DNA of 64,000 bases, taken from NCBI RefSeq assembly GCF_012027425.1, contig NZ_SNUE01000003.1:240110-304109 (forward strand). Reading direction: 5' to 3'. The notes beneath the pieces were generated by a model. It worked only from the letters and a program-made list of their open reading frames with translations. It made no database searches and was not told where the DNA came from. The position numbers and the translations under genes are program-made. The stretch comes from Thermococcus sp. MV5 (GTDB lineage Archaea; Methanobacteriota_B; Thermococci; Thermococcales; Thermococcaceae). Below, piece by piece: positions 52,310 through 62,743 of the stretch (its first letter is position 1; each line of letters opens with the position of its first letter).

Positions 52310-55186
52310 ATGGTAGATTTCAAAGCTATTGAGGAAAAATGGCAGAGCAAATGGTTAGAGGAAAAGGCCTTTGAGCCACAAATAGATGAGAAGAAGCCAA
52401 AATTTTACATAACGGTTGCGTTTCCCTACTTATCTGGGCACCTGCACGTTGGACACGCAAGAACCTACACAATACCAGACGTGATTGCAAGGTTCAAGAG
52501 GATGCAGGGATACAACGTTTTGTTCCCAATGGCGTGGCACATAACGGGGTCTCCAATAGTAGGTATTGCTGAACGAATAAAGCACAGAGATCCCAAAACG
52601 ATATACGTATATAAGGACGTTTATAAAGTTCCAGAAGAGATTCTATGGACTTTTGAAGATCCAGTGAACATAGTAAAGTATTTTATGAAAGCTGCAAGAG
52701 AAACGTTTATTAGAGCAGGTTTTAGTGTTGATTGGAGCAGAGAGTTCCATACTACGTCTCTTTTCCCGCCCTTTAGCAAGTTCATAGAATGGCAGTTCTT
52801 GAGATTAAAGGAGAGGGGGTTGGTGGTTAAGGGAACCCACTACGTTAGGTGGGATCCAATAGTTGGAACTCCTTTGGGAGATCATGACTTAATTGAGGGA
52901 GAAGATGTTCAAATATTGGACTATGTTCTGATAAAGTTTATCCTTGAAGAGAACGGTGAGGTTGCTTACTTACCAGCAGCCACATTAAGACCTGAAACAG
53001 TCTATGGGGTAACAAATATGTGGTTAAATCCAGAAGCAACATATGTGAAAGCAAAAATCAAGAACAAAGATATGGAGGAAGTTTGGATAATAAGCAAAGA
53101 AGCCGCTTACAAGTTGAGTTTCCAGGATAAAGAGATCGAGATCTTAGAGGAATTCAAGGGTGAGAAACTAATTGGAAAATGGGTTAGAAATCCTGTAACT
53201 GAGGATGAGATAATTATCTTACCGGCGGACTTTGTGGACCCAGATAATGCCACCGGGGTCGTTATGAGTGTTCCAGCACATGCTCCGTTTGACCACGCAG
53301 CCTTGGAGGACATAAAGAAAAATACTGATCTGTTGATGAAATATGATATAGATCCTAGAATAGTTGAAAATATAACTTATATCTCTCTGATAGAGCTAGA
53401 GGGTTATGGAGAATTTCCTGCAGTCGAAGAGGCCCAAAAACTAGGTGTTGAAGGCCAAAAAGATGTAGAGAAACTCGAACAAGCGACAAAGAATATTTAC
53501 AAGGCCGAATACCACAGAGGTATCTTTAAAATTGAGCCTTATAAAGGAAAGCCAGTTAGTGAAGTGAAGGATCTAGTGGCTAAGGACATGGCTGAAAAAG
53601 GAACTGCCGACAAAATGTACGAGTTTTCTGATAAGAATGTTATCTCAAGATTTGGAAACAGGGCAGTGGTGAAAATAATCCATAATCAGTGGTTCATTGA
53701 CTATGGCAACCCAGAGTGGAAAGAAAAAGCAAGAGAAGCTTTGGCAAATATGAAAATCTTCCCAGAATCAAGGAGAACACAATTTGAGGCTATTTTGGAG
53801 TGGCTTGACAAGAAAGCCTGTGCAAGAAAAGTTGGCTTAGGCACTCCTCTCCCCTGGGATCCAGAGTGGGTAATTGAGAGCCTGAGCGATTCAACGATTT
53901 ATATGGCATACTACACAATATCAAGAGCCATAAACAAGTATGGGGTTAAAGGAGAGCAGCTAGATCCAGATGTTTTTGACTATCTATTCCTTGAAGAAAA
54001 GAGTGAAACTAGGGAAGAAGAACTGAGTGAGAAGACAGGTATTCCAAAGGAAGTCCTGCGGGAAATGAAAGAAGAGTTCGAGTATTGGTATCCACTCGAC
54101 TGGAGATGCTCTGCTAAGGACTTAATTCCAAACCACCTGACGTTCTTCATATTCAATCATGTGGCCATCTTTAGGAGGGAGCACTGGCCAAGAGGTATAG
54201 CGGTGAACGGTTTTGGAACCCTCGAAGGAACCAAGATGAGCAAGAGTAAAGGCAACGTGCTCAATTTCATCGATGCAATAGAAGAGAATGGGGCCGATGT
54301 AGTTAGACTTTACATCATGAGTCTGGCAGAACACGATAGTGACTTTGACTGGAAGAGGGCAGAAGTTGGAAAGTTGAAAAAGCAGATAGAGAGATTCTAC
54401 GAATTAATAAGCGAATTTGCAGGTTATGAGGAGAGCAAAGCTGAGCTAATGGACATTGACAAGTGGCTACTTCACAGGTTAAATAAGGCTATTGAAGGTG
54501 CAACCAAGGCATTGGAAGAGTTTAGGACAAGAACAGCTGTCCAATGGGCTTTCTACAACATCTTAAATGATCTAAGATGGTATATGAGGAGGACCGAAGG
54601 AAGGGACGATGAGGCGAAGCGCTCAACACTAAGAAAGCTGGCTGATGTATGGGTTAGACTAATGGCGCCGTTTACACCGCATATATGTGAAGAGCTGTGG
54701 GAGAGACTTGGAGGAGAGGGCTTCATAAGCTTGGCCAAATGGCCAGAGCCAGTTGAAGAGTGGTGGAACGAAACGATAGAACTTGAAGAAAACTACATTA
54801 AGAACCTAATTGACGACATTAAGGAAATCATAAAGGTGGCAAAGCTTGAAGATGCAAAGAAGGCTTACATCTACACCGCTGAGGAGTGGAAGTGGAAAGT
54901 TGCTCAAGTAGTTGCGGAGAAGAGAGACTTCAAAGCTTCGATGAGTGAGGTTATGAAAGACCCGGAGATGCGTAAACGTGGTAAGGAGATCTCAAAGTTA
55001 ATCCAGAGGTTAATTAAGGACAGAGCCTTTGACTTTAAGCGCATTGATGAGGAGAAGGCCCTAACGCAGGCCAAAGAGTTCATTGAGAGTGAGATAGGCC
55101 TAGAGGTCATTATCAACCCGGATGATGACAAAGGAGGAAAGAAGAAACAAGCGATGCCCATGAAGCCTGCTGTTTATATTGAGTGA
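52310..55186 (+). CDS. leuS: Leucyl-tRNA synthetase
   Basis: A 958-residue archaeal-type class I synthetase that charges tRNA-Leu. The HIGH motif is HLHVGHA (residues 44-50), the KMSKS loop is TKMSKSKGN (about 641-649). The CP1 editing domain, inserted between them, includes [14 protein letters not shown] and the hydrolytic region DHAALEDI. The C-terminal tRNA-binding extension ends with a Lys-rich tail (GGKKKQAMP). Length and layout match P. horikoshii LeuRS. AAGGAGGT lies upstream of the ATG. The end overlaps no real gene; the next ATPase starts about 100 bases later. Confidence 0.97.
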   Translation: MVDFKAIEEKWQSKWLEEKAFEPQIDEKKPKFYITVAFPYLSGHLHVGHARTYTIPDVIARFKRMQGYNVLFPMAWHITGSPIVGIAERIKHRDPKTIYVYKDVYKVPEEILWTFEDPVNIVKYFMKAARETFIRAGFSVDWSREFHTTSLFPPFSKFIEWQFLRLKERGLVVKGTHYVRWDPIVGTPLGDHDLIEGEDVQILDYVLIKFILEENGEVAYLPAATLRPETVYGVTNMWLNPEATYVKAKIKNKDMEEVWIISKEAAYKLSFQDKEIEILEEFKGEKLIGKWVRNPVTEDEIIILPADFVDPDNATGVVMSVPAHAPFDHAALEDIKKNTDLLMKYDIDPRIVENITYISLIELEGYGEFPAVEEAQKLGVEGQKDVEKLEQATKNIYKAEYHRGIFKIEPYKGKPVSEVKDLVAKDMAEKGTADKMYEFSDKNVISRFGNRAVVKIIHNQWFIDYGNPEWKEKAREALANMKIFPESRRTQFEAILEWLDKKACARKVGLGTPLPWDPEWVIESLSDSTIYMAYYTISRAINKYGVKGEQLDPDVFDYLFLEEKSETREEELSEKTGIPKEVLREMKEEFEYWYPLDWRCSAKDLIPNHLTFFIFNHVAIFRREHWPRGIAVNGFGTLEGTKMSKSKGNVLNFIDAIEENGADVVRLYIMSLAEHDSDFDWKRAEVGKLKKQIERFYELISEFAGYEESKAELMDIDKWLLHRLNKAIEGATKALEEFRTRTAVQWAFYNILNDLRWYMRRTEGRDDEAKRSTLRKLADVWVRLMAPFTPHICEELWERLGGEGFISLAKWPEPVEEWWNETIELEENYIKNLIDDIKEIIKVAKLEDAKKAYIYTAEEWKWKVAQVVAEKRDFKASMSEVMKDPEMRKRGKEISKLIQRLIKDRAFDFKRIDEEKALTQAKEFIESEIGLEVIINPDDDKGGKKKQAMPMKPAVYIE

Positions 55187-55265
55187 GTACTGCCCTTGTT
55201 TTTATTCTTTTAACTTCAGCATATGTAGCATTTCTCATCGCAATTTTTATATAACACTAACTATA

Positions 55266-55292
55266 ATTAGCATAATGGTGATTAGCATAATG
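55266..55292 (+). repeat. 12-base direct repeat spanning the ATPase start codon
   Basis: ATTAGCATAATG occurs at 55266-55277 and again at 55281-55292, separated by GTG. Each copy ends in an in-frame ATG, so the start-codon context is duplicated (MVISIM or M). It lies 11 bases downstream of a strong TATA-like element, where a repressor or autoregulator could bind. It may also be a simple duplication. Confidence 0.5.
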
Positions 55293-56528
55293 AAGATTAT
55301 TGAACGCCGCGAGCTTAAGGATGTTCTGAACGCAAAATGGTTGCTGGTTTATGGAAGAAGAAAAACGGGAAAGACATTTTACATTAGAGAGAGGGCACAA
55401 TACTCCCATTATTTTATTGTAACAAGTGGCAGAGAGATATTTGAAATAAAGAGGAGGGAGATATTTTCATTCTCAGAGTTCATGCGGGTATTCCCTCTCC
55501 TCATGAACCAGGGGAGAATAGTTATTGATGAGTTTCACAGGCTTGGCGAGCCCTTCTTCTCAGTCCTTCAGGGATTGTCGGGGAGGGGTGAGCTCACTCT
55601 CATAACTTCAACAAGGCACTATTTCAAGAAGTTTATAGGGAGCAACAGCCCTTTGCTGGGACTTTTTTATCTTAGGGAGCTGGGCTTGGTTGATCCAAGA
55701 GATGCCCTTAACTTTGTTAATGGATTAGGCTATAGCGGAAAAGCCATGATAGAGCTTGCCGTTCTCGTTCAAGAATCTTGGTTAGCTCCGGCTATTGAAA
55801 GTCTCGGCGTAAGCGTTTTTTCAACCTTTGGATCGACTTTGAAGGGGAACATTCCCAGCTTAATCGGCGAGATATTCACAGAAGAGGCGAGGGAGTTAAC
55901 AATGAGATACTCCGCAATACTTGAGACCGTTGCAGATGGGAAGTCAAGTTCGGGGGAGATAGCTAAGGAACTGTATTCAAGGGGGCTCATAGAAAAAGAG
56001 ACTCACAGTGCAGTTGCCCCCTACCTTGAGACACTTGTCAACATGGGAATCCTTGAGAGAATTCCACTCTTCGGGAAGAGGAAGAAGATATTCCAGTACA
56101 GACATTTGTCCCCTGTGGTAGATTTTGCGTATTATCTGAACGCCAAATATGGGTTCTTTGAAACCGAGCTTCCAGATGAAACCGTAGAAAGGGTTTTTAA
56201 GGAGAAAATGCCGCACTACGTTGAGAGATTCTTTGAAAGATTGCTGACAAAACACTATTCACTCCAACCCGTCAGGATTGAGATGCCGGATCTGGAAGTA
56301 GATATTGCATTATTGAGAAATAAAAAGTTGCACTTGGTTGCTGAGGTTAAGTGGAAGGAGAAGATTAAAGAGAGGGACATTAAGAAGGTTGAGGAGAAAT
56401 TTGAAGCCCTTAATGCCAAGAGAAAGCTCCTTATAGTTCCGGACAAAGAGATCTTGCCGAGAGCTCCAGAAAACGCCGAAGTTCTTGACTGGAGGAGTGT
56501 GATAAAGCTTTGCAAGGTTCCGCCTTAG
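55290..56528 (+). CDS. Archaeal AAA-type ATPase with C-terminal nuclease-like domain (first)
   Basis: A 412-residue member of the archaeal ATPase group often linked to DUF234. Residues 1-200 form the P-loop domain with YGRRKTGKTF (about 19-28) and Walker B IVIDEFHRLG. A winged helix follows (GKSSSGEIAKELYSRGLIE), then a C-terminal domain with EVDIALLRNKKLHLVAEVKW, the Asp...Glu-x-Lys pattern of PD-(D/E)xK nucleases. Function is unknown; such genes are numerous in Thermococcales and may be selfish or defence-related. ATG 55290 is used; TTTTTATATAAC at 55244-55255 is the likely TATA, giving a very short leader. A 12-base direct repeat surrounds the two possible ATG starts. Confidence 0.8.
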   Translation: MKIIERRELKDVLNAKWLLVYGRRKTGKTFYIRERAQYSHYFIVTSGREIFEIKRREIFSFSEFMRVFPLLMNQGRIVIDEFHRLGEPFFSVLQGLSGRGELTLITSTRHYFKKFIGSNSPLLGLFYLRELGLVDPRDALNFVNGLGYSGKAMIELAVLVQESWLAPAIESLGVSVFSTFGSTLKGNIPSLIGEIFTEEARELTMRYSAILETVADGKSSSGEIAKELYSRGLIEKETHSAVAPYLETLVNMGILERIPLFGKRKKIFQYRHLSPVVDFAYYLNAKYGFFETELPDETVERVFKEKMPHYVERFFERLLTKHYSLQPVRIEMPDLEVDIALLRNKKLHLVAEVKWKEKIKERDIKKVEEKFEALNAKRKLLIVPDKEILPRAPENAEVLDWRSVIKLCKVPP

Positions 56529-56678
56529 TTATTCACCTAAACCTAAAACTTGAAACAGAAAAGGACATTTTTCGAACTCGAAGATTTTTGACCTGCTAAT
56601 AATTTAACATAACCATATAAATCTTTTTCTCCGAAAAAGCCTTAAAGAGGAACGTTTTAGTCTAGTTTGCTGTTTTCC

Positions 56679-57482
56679 ATGGCTTACAGCGAAGAAAAGT
56701 TTAAAAAAGAAGTTTTTTCTAAAATTCCACTTCGAAATGAGCCTCCTCTTCCAGAGGACTGGCTTCACATAGAGATGCTCGAGCGCTTCAGACTCCTCAG
56801 ATTTGCACCTATCAGAAAAGGTATGAACATTCTTGAGGTGGGGTGTGGTGCCCACGCAATCACAACAGTTCCTTTGGTCTATTTAGTCGGAGAAACCGGT
56901 CGTGTTGTAGCCGTAGACATCTTAAGGTGGCACTTTTTTGAGGAAATAACATCTGCAACAGGGCTGAGACATCGAATAATCCCTTTAAAGGTGGACGCTA
57001 GAGAGCTTCCGTTTCCTTTTAAGAGTTTTGACCTAGCTGTGCTGGTCCATGGCGTGAGAAGTTTGAAGAGCGAGGAAACTATGGTTAAAGTCTTTGCTGA
57101 AATGCTTCGTGTAGCGGAGAAGGTTTTCATAGCGGAAAGTTTACCAACGGCTAAAAACCAAGCCCAGGAAGCTCACTTGGAGATGTACAATTTGAGAGAA
57201 TATATTTTTGAGGCACTCTCTGGGGAGAAGGATGATCTTCACTACCTTCCCTTGGAGAGACTGAGGGAACTCCTTGAAGAGGCAGGAGGAAGGATAATTG
57301 AAAGTGGAATCTTTGAACCTAACCTTCCACACTACCTCGCATATCTCCGTCGGGAGTATGTGGAACAGATAAAGAATGAGAAAATGCGTGTTGTGCTGTT
57401 GGAAAGATGGGATATAGCATATGAAAAGTGGAGAAATGGTGCAGAACATCCACCGGTGGGATGGTTTATTGTGAAAGGTTAA
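56679..57482 (+). CDS. Class I SAM-dependent methyltransferase, substrate unknown
   Basis: A 267-residue Rossmann-fold methyltransferase. Motif I is ILEVGCGAHAITTVPLVYL (about residues 52-70), followed by VVAVDILRWHF (acidic motif II), VDARELPFPFKSFDLAVLVH (motifs post II and IV) and AEMLRVAEKVFIAES. The pattern is that of UbiE/menaquinone-like or small-molecule methyltransferases, but with a long C-terminal helical part ending in HPPVGWFIVKG. Substrate is not known. ATG 56679 is chosen as the family-like N-terminus; no strong ribosome site is seen, so a leaderless transcript is possible. It lies between two archaeal ATPase genes. Confidence 0.85.
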   Translation: MAYSEEKFKKEVFSKIPLRNEPPLPEDWLHIEMLERFRLLRFAPIRKGMNILEVGCGAHAITTVPLVYLVGETGRVVAVDILRWHFFEEITSATGLRHRIIPLKVDARELPFPFKSFDLAVLVHGVRSLKSEETMVKVFAEMLRVAEKVFIAESLPTAKNQAQEAHLEMYNLREYIFEALSGEKDDLHYLPLERLRELLEEAGGRIIESGIFEPNLPHYLAYLRREYVEQIKNEKMRVVLLERWDIAYEKWRNGAEHPPVGWFIVKG

Positions 57483-57511
57483 CCTTCAACCGAAAGCCTT
57501 AAATTAGTAAT

Positions 57512-57534
57512 ATGATATTTAATATCATGATATT
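57512..57534. promoter_or_regulatory. Overlapping palindromes at ATPase start codon
   Basis: AATATCATGATATT at 57521-57534 is a perfect 14-base palindrome that contains the preferred start ATG at 57527. It overlaps a second inverted repeat ATGATAT-TTA-ATATCAT at 57512-57528. Two nested dyads over a start codon are unlikely by simple AT-richness and suggest an operator or an RNA hairpin that hides the start, possibly autoregulation by the ATPase's winged helix. Inference only. Confidence 0.45.
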
Positions 57535-58882
57535 AAAATTCATTAACAGAGAAGATGAGTTGGGGGCACTTGAAGATCTTTACACTCAAGAGAGAGCGCA
57601 CTTAGTCTTGATACATGGCAGGAGAAGAATAGGGAAGACTGAACTCGTGAAGCAGTTTATAAAGGGAAAAAAGGCATTCTACTTCCTCTCACGGAAAGAG
57701 CCAATGGAACTTGAGCTTGAGAGATTAGTAAGGCTGTTCAACCGAAAATTCAATGTTTTCATTGAGGCCAGAAACTTGGAAGAGTTCTTCGAGAAAGTGG
57801 CAGAGCTCGGAAGGCTAGTTTTTGTAATAGATGAGTTCCCTTACTGGGTTGAGGAGGAAAAGTCTATCCCCTCAACATTCCAGTACATTTGGGATGAAAT
57901 CCTCAAGGAGTCAAAGATAATGCTGGTTCTCCTCGGCTCATCAATAGCTACAATGGAGAGCCTTATGAGCTACAAGAATCCCCTCTACGGGAGGAGGACA
58001 GCTCAGTTCAGACTCCAATCTATGGGCTTCTTTCATCTATGGAAAGCTTTCTCACGCTACAGCTGGGAGGAGCTTGTTAAGGTCTACGGCGTGATAGATG
58101 GCATTCCCGCCTACTTCCAATATTTTGATGATTCCCTCTCAGTAGAGGAGAACATCGAGAGGAACTTCTATAACAGGGTGAGCGTTCTCTACGAAGACGC
58201 CGAAAGGCTCCTCAAGGATGAGCTCAGGGAACCAATAACTTATCTCAATATTCTCAAGGCCATAAATGATGGAAAGACCAAGCTCACAGAGATAGCCAAC
58301 GAGACGAAAGTTGCTGTAACGAACCTCCCAAAGTACCTCAAAGTTCTTGAAACCCTCGATCTAATAAGGAAGGAGTACCCGATAAACCAAATAAAGCGCG
58401 GCAAGAGCATCTACAGGGTTAAGGACTTCTACTACCGATTTTGGCTTCGCTTTGTTTATCCTTACCGTGACGACATAGAGATTGGGACGATAAGCTTCGC
58501 GGACTTCGAGAAGGACTTCAACCGCTACCTTGGTGAGGTCTTCGAAAATGTTGCAGGACAGTTCCTTATAAGGCTTAACAGCTTAGGCAGGCTCCCCTTC
58601 AGGTTCACGAAGCTTGGAAGATGGTGGCACAAGGAGGAAGAAATTGACCTAGTTGCCCTTAACAGCATTACCAAGGAAGTGGGCTTCTTCGAGGCCAAGT
58701 GGAAAGACCTTAGCGAGAGGGAAGCCCGTGGGATTCTTAAAGATCTTAGAAGGAAGGCAACGCTAACGGGGATGGGAGGAGGTCATTTCGGTCTCATTGC
58801 GAAAGGTGTGAAAGGAAAGGAGAGCTTAAGGGAAGAGGATTATCTTGTATTTGACCTTGGAGACTTTAAAGATGTAATATAA
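57527..58882 (+). CDS. Archaeal AAA-type ATPase with DUF234 domain (second)
   Basis: A 451-residue ATPase. FINREDELGALEDLYTQE at the N-terminus and IHGRRRIGKTELVKQFI (Walker A, about 27-43) are typical of the archaeal ATPase family; Walker B is LVFVIDEFPYW. A winged helix (KTKLTEIANETKVAVTNLPK) follows, then the DUF234 C-terminal domain with FENVAGQFLIRLN and EEEIDLVALNSITKEVGFFE ending in AKWK, a PD-(D/E)xK nuclease-like site. Its base composition seems richer in G and C than the first ATPase gene. An earlier ATG at 57512 is possible. Role unknown; related genes are abundant in Thermococcales. Confidence 0.85.
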   Translation: MILKFINREDELGALEDLYTQERAHLVLIHGRRRIGKTELVKQFIKGKKAFYFLSRKEPMELELERLVRLFNRKFNVFIEARNLEEFFEKVAELGRLVFVIDEFPYWVEEEKSIPSTFQYIWDEILKESKIMLVLLGSSIATMESLMSYKNPLYGRRTAQFRLQSMGFFHLWKAFSRYSWEELVKVYGVIDGIPAYFQYFDDSLSVEENIERNFYNRVSVLYEDAERLLKDELREPITYLNILKAINDGKTKLTEIANETKVAVTNLPKYLKVLETLDLIRKEYPINQIKRGKSIYRVKDFYYRFWLRFVYPYRDDIEIGTISFADFEKDFNRYLGEVFENVAGQFLIRLNSLGRLPFRFTKLGRWWHKEEEIDLVALNSITKEVGFFEAKWKDLSEREARGILKDLRRKATLTGMGGGHFGLIAKGVKGKESLREEDYLVFDLGDFKDVI

Positions 58883-58908
58883 CAATAGGGCTTGGAAATT
58901 CGGGAATA

Positions 58909-59469
58909 TTAAGACTCTGCTTGAAACCTCTTCATCGCATCAATATAAAACGGAATTACTGCAAATATCGACACAAGTTCCGGAATGGCCGCTCCTCTGG
59001 GTATATCATACATAAGATGGAGAATCCACGCTATAATAGAGATTCCTAAAGCTGGCAGGGAAAGATAGCTCTTGAAATAAACTGCATAAGCGATTAGAAA
59101 TATGGCCAGTGAGAGGAAAAATGCTATAGAAACTTTTATGTGAAACTCTCCATAAATTTCGTCAAAGATCGCTACGAGTATCAAGGTAAATCCGGTTAAG
59201 AATCCAACAGCAGAGAAAAGTTTGCTAGATTGATAAATGCACAGTGCTGAAACGTATATGATAAGGGCTCCTCCGAGACCTAGGGCAAAGTTAAATACCA
59301 GAGCTGCTGGGCTTCTTATGGCATGTCCAAGATCACTTAGGGCGTTGTTTGTTATACTAAACCATTCAGAAAGCATTATTGCTATTACTATTGAGAACAG
59401 GGGAATAGCCACGGAAAGATAGGCAATATACAGACAAGGTTTTTCCTGTTTTGGACGAATTTTTTCCAT
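58909..59469 (-). CDS. DUF998 integral membrane protein
   Basis: A 186-residue protein with about six hydrophobic segments and the DUF998 hallmark SITNNALSDLGHAI after the first helix (about residues 39-52). The family is common in archaea and of unknown function. The start ATG 59469 is used, with GGAG 6 bases upstream; a start four codons earlier overlaps that site. It lies 57 bases downstream of the gap after the CoA-disulfide reductase promoter side and is convergent with the second ATPase gene. Likely monocistronic. Confidence 0.85.
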   Translation of the reverse strand: MEKIRPKQEKPCLYIAYLSVAIPLFSIVIAIMLSEWFSITNNALSDLGHAIRSPAALVFNFALGLGGALIIYVSALCIYQSSKLFSAVGFLTGFTLILVAIFDEIYGEFHIKVSIAFFLSLAIFLIAYAVYFKSYLSLPALGISIIAWILHLMYDIPRGAAIPELVSIFAVIPFYIDAMKRFQAES

Positions 59470-59537
59470 ATGTATCTCCAATGAAGAGTAGGACTCTAAC
59501 TACATAAATCTTTTTCAATAAATGAGTAAAAAAGAGC

Positions 59538-60860
59538 TCAGAACTTCAAAACCCTTGCCAAGACCACCAATGGATCCCACACCGGGGCAAATGGTGGTGC
59601 ATAGGCCAAATCAGCAAAGAACAAGTCCTTGGTAGCAAATCCTGCTTGCAAAGCAATTGCAAATGCATCTATCCTTGGAAGGATTTCCGCACCAACTGCT
59701 TGAAGTCCTAAAAGCTTTCCGCTCTCTTTGTCTGCTATTGCCTTAAGCCATATTTTCTTTCCTCCTGGATAATAGTGGGGCTTCGTTCTTGCTTCTATGA
59801 AGGCGGTTTTTACATCATAACCCTCTTTTAACGCCTCCTGCTCTGTAAGCCCAGTCTTTCCAATCTCTAAATCCATGAACTTTGTTATTGCTGTGCCTAA
59901 AACTCCGGGGAATGTTATATCAACGCCAGCTATGTTGCTTCCCGCTACATAACCCATCTTGTTACCCGGTGGAGCTAAAGGTACCCAAACCCTTCTCCCT
60001 GTGATTAAATGTTTTGTTTCCGCTACATCTCCAGCGGCATAAACATTTTCAACACTTGTCTGTATCCTTTCGTTAGTCCATATTGCTCCAGTTTCCCCTA
60101 TTCTAACTCCTAATTGCTTGGCCAGCTCGATATTGGGCTTTATACCCGTGGCAATTATAACTAAATCTGCTTTATACTCAGCAACATCTGTAATAACTTT
60201 CTCTACTTTTTCTTTCCCTTCTATTCTAAGTGTTTGTTCTCCAAGACGTAGGTTAATGTGCTCTCTCAGCTTTTGCTCGACTATGTTGGTAATGTCTTTG
60301 TCAAAGGTCTTTCTTAGGACTCTCTCGCTTCTTCCAATTAGAGTCACGTTTTTTCCTTGGACAACAAAAGCTTCGGCCATTTCCAAAGCAATGTATCCCG
60401 TCCCAATAACGACAACGTTTCTCACATCACTCTTCTCCATGTACTCCCTTATTGCTACAGCATCAGGTGGTAGATCTGCTGTGAAAACTCCTTGGAGATT
60501 GATTCCATCTATATTTAGATTATGGGGAGAAGCACCATTTGCAAATACTAAGTAGTCCCACTCGTAATTCTTTTCTGTATCCTTTTCTCTCACTTTCACC
60601 ATCCCTTGTTCGACCTCTATTACCTCCGCATTTAGATGAAGATCTATGCCTCTCTTTTTAATGAAAAATTCAGGGGGGTAATGCATAAGTTTTTCCTGTG
60701 GTGAGATGCCCTCGACAACATATGGGACTCCACAAGGGGCATGACTTACCCATTCAGTCCTTTCAAAAACTTTTACGTCCCAATTGGGTTTTAGTCTCTT
60801 TATTCGTGAGGCGGTACTCATACCTGCCGCACCAGCACCTATGATAACTACGCGCTTCAT
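59538..60860 (-). CDS. CoA-disulfide reductase / CoA-dependent NAD(P)H sulfur oxidoreductase
   Basis: A 440-residue flavoprotein of the pyridine nucleotide-disulfide reductase group with a single active-site cysteine. It shows the FAD loop [17 protein letters not shown], the redox-active Cys43 in SHAPCGVPY, the NAD(P)H loop [17 protein letters not shown] and [11 protein letters not shown]. Thermococcales homologues reduce CoA disulfide or, with CoA, elemental sulfur to H2S, and also act as NADH oxidases. ATG 60860 gives the normal N-terminus [10 protein letters not shown] with GGTGAT upstream. Monocistronic. Confidence 0.92.
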   Translation of the reverse strand: MKRVVIIGAGAAGMSTASRIKRLKPNWDVKVFERTEWVSHAPCGVPYVVEGISPQEKLMHYPPEFFIKKRGIDLHLNAEVIEVEQGMVKVREKDTEKNYEWDYLVFANGASPHNLNIDGINLQGVFTADLPPDAVAIREYMEKSDVRNVVVIGTGYIALEMAEAFVVQGKNVTLIGRSERVLRKTFDKDITNIVEQKLREHINLRLGEQTLRIEGKEKVEKVITDVAEYKADLVIIATGIKPNIELAKQLGVRIGETGAIWTNERIQTSVENVYAAGDVAETKHLITGRRVWVPLAPPGNKMGYVAGSNIAGVDITFPGVLGTAITKFMDLEIGKTGLTEQEALKEGYDVKTAFIEARTKPHYYPGGKKIWLKAIADKESGKLLGLQAVGAEILPRIDAFAIALQAGFATKDLFFADLAYAPPFAPVWDPLVVLARVLKF

Positions 60861-60987
60861 TTCCATCACCAAAGAAAGGTTGTAAACCTGAGGTTAAAAA
60901 GATTAGTGAAGAAATGTATCCTTGGAAAACTCTTTATAAGTCTGAAAATGCCATCTTATTGAGTGGTAAGAAGAATAGAGAGAAAAA

Positions 60988-62154
60988 TTAGCTTGTTTTC
61001 GTTTGCTCTTCTACATAATACCTTCCCTTAACCTTAATAAGCTTGTAAACTTTGCCTTCTTCTATTTTGACTCTGGGGTTTTCGATTTCAAAAGTTTCAT
61101 AGCTTTGCATATCCATAAGGTGCACTTCTCTTGGTGTTAGACCTGTCACCATTGCTTCAATTTTCTCATGATCTATTGTGTCAATTTCATCTCTTTTTGC
61201 GCTTTTCCAATCTTTATGTTCGCTTTCATGAGTATGGAGGTTTTTCAGGGAGAGGCCCTTTCCGGTGACTTCTTCAACTTTGTATACATTTCCTTTTTTA
61301 TCTCTGACGATATCCCCTTTTCTGAATTTTGGAAGCCTTATACTGACACTTGTTCTATAAACTTCTTTACTTGTCACTCTATCTTGTCCTATTAGTTGAT
61401 ACGCCTCATTTATATTCCCACCATATTTATCCCGTATAAACTGGGCAAGCTTTCTCGCAGCTGAGGTGGATCCCATATAGAAATCTATACCCTCTTCTTT
61501 TTCTACAGTATCCTGGATAAAGCCCATTCTGTCGCGTTTCATGATCTCATCAACCTTCTCTTCAACGAGCTTTGAGATTTTATCTCGCTCTTCTTTTGTG
61601 AGCTTCCTATCTTCTGCCCTGACCTGTAAAATTGCCTCAAAGTAACCTCCTAAGAACTTTTGACATCTTGGGCATACAGTTTGCCTCACATAGACTATTA
61701 CTTTCTTTTTTTCATGGTGGAGTTCTCGCTGAAGCTCGTGAATTCTGGCCTTAACCTCTACCTCATATGATATTATAGCTGGGAAATACTCTATGTGCCA
61801 ATCGATTGGTTCAAAGCTCACATACGCTTCTCCTGTAAATAAATCTCCAATCTCTTCAAGTTCTTCTTTTGGGACTATTTTTATCTCTTTTATTCTTTCG
61901 TCAACTGAAAGGTTTTCCATAAGCGCATTATCTGAAACCTCGAAGATAAGATCTTCCAGTTCATACGTTTTTGGATCAACCCATGTTCCCCTAACCTTAT
62001 AACTACCACAATTTTGGCAAAGTTCTGTGTTTATTTCATCCTCTACAAGGAGAACAGGGTTTTCTTTTCTAAAACACACTTGACAAAGTCCATCTATTAA
62101 GGGGCCTCCTTCAGTCTCGCTTATTCCGCATCTGTAGCAAAATCTCTCACTCAT
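60988..62154 (-). CDS. NMD3-family ribosome export/assembly protein
   Basis: A 388-residue archaeal NMD3 homologue. The N-terminal zinc-binding part has CYRCGISE, CQVCFRK, CQNCGSYKVRG and, later, CPRCQKFLGGYFEA, four CxxC pairs typical of NMD3. The middle holds KEERDKISKLVEEKVDEI, and the C-terminal domain has an SH3/OB-like part (KGDIVRDKKGNVYKVEEVTG). In eukaryotes NMD3 exports the 60S subunit; in archaea it is thought to bind the large subunit during maturation. ATG 62154 has GGTGAG upstream. The 223 bases to the next gene contain a dyad TGCTAAA...TTTAGCA about 62203-62235 near the promoter. Confidence 0.9.
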   Translation of the reverse strand: MSERFCYRCGISETEGGPLIDGLCQVCFRKENPVLLVEDEINTELCQNCGSYKVRGTWVDPKTYELEDLIFEVSDNALMENLSVDERIKEIKIVPKEELEEIGDLFTGEAYVSFEPIDWHIEYFPAIISYEVEVKARIHELQRELHHEKKKVIVYVRQTVCPRCQKFLGGYFEAILQVRAEDRKLTKEERDKISKLVEEKVDEIMKRDRMGFIQDTVEKEEGIDFYMGSTSAARKLAQFIRDKYGGNINEAYQLIGQDRVTSKEVYRTSVSIRLPKFRKGDIVRDKKGNVYKVEEVTGKGLSLKNLHTHESEHKDWKSAKRDEIDTIDHEKIEAMVTGLTPREVHLMDMQSYETFEIENPRVKIEEGKVYKLIKVKGRYYVEEQTKTS

Positions 62155-62377
62155 TTTTCTCACCACTACAAGCTGGCCACATCACAATAAAAACTTAACT
62201 TCATTGCTAAAAATAAACTTTTTATGAAGTTTAGCATTAGGATATATAGGGAGAATGAATAAACGGAAAGTCCTATTATCGGAGAATTTAAAGCAAGGAA
62301 AGTGTTCTATGTTTTAGATATTGTGGATATTAAAGATAGCACTTTGATTGCTTATTATTTCCCCCTATTGTATTTCA

Positions 62378-62677
62378 TCATAAGAGCTTTGCCATCTGGG
62401 CATGAGGAACACCTTGAATATGGAGAACTCTATTTTCGTCAATGTAGCCAAGTTCAATGGCTTTTTTCACACATGTCTTTCCAGTCAAATTTGCTATCGT
62501 GGCCTCTTCTAGAAACTTACCAAGTTCTTCTGGATCTTTAAGTTCCCCTTTGTAGAACCTTTCTTTTACCTCTAATTTTAGCTCTCCCTCTTTGAAAGTC
62601 TTCCCTAGGAGGTCTTCATCACAAGCTGCAACAAGAACTTCCCCTTGGACACGGTATACTTTAACGTAGATTTTCAT
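62378..62677 (-). CDS. DUF424 protein
   Basis: A 99-residue archaeal protein of the DUF424 family. It has the N-terminal VKVYRVQGEVLVAACDEDLLG, a central helical part and the C-terminal GYIDENRVLHIQGVPHAQM, as in other archaeal members. The fold resembles small RNA-binding or ribosome-associated proteins, but its function is unknown. In Thermococcales it usually lies close to nmd3 or translation genes, as here. No strong ribosome site is visible (TACCATG context), so translation may start leaderless. Confidence 0.85.
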   Translation of the reverse strand: MKIYVKVYRVQGEVLVAACDEDLLGKTFKEGELKLEVKERFYKGELKDPEELGKFLEEATIANLTGKTCVKKAIELGYIDENRVLHIQGVPHAQMAKLL

Positions 62678-62743
62678 GGTATCACAAAAGAAAAGGGGAA
62701 CTGAGGTTTAAAAATTTAATCAGTGGTTTAAATCCTCTTTGTT

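Noticed and set aside
62274..62376. Coding-like stretch EFKARKVFYVLDIVDIKDS on the plus strand
   Set aside because: It has protein-like composition and may be a gene remnant, but it has no start or ribosome site, and its continuation is antisense to the DUF424 gene.
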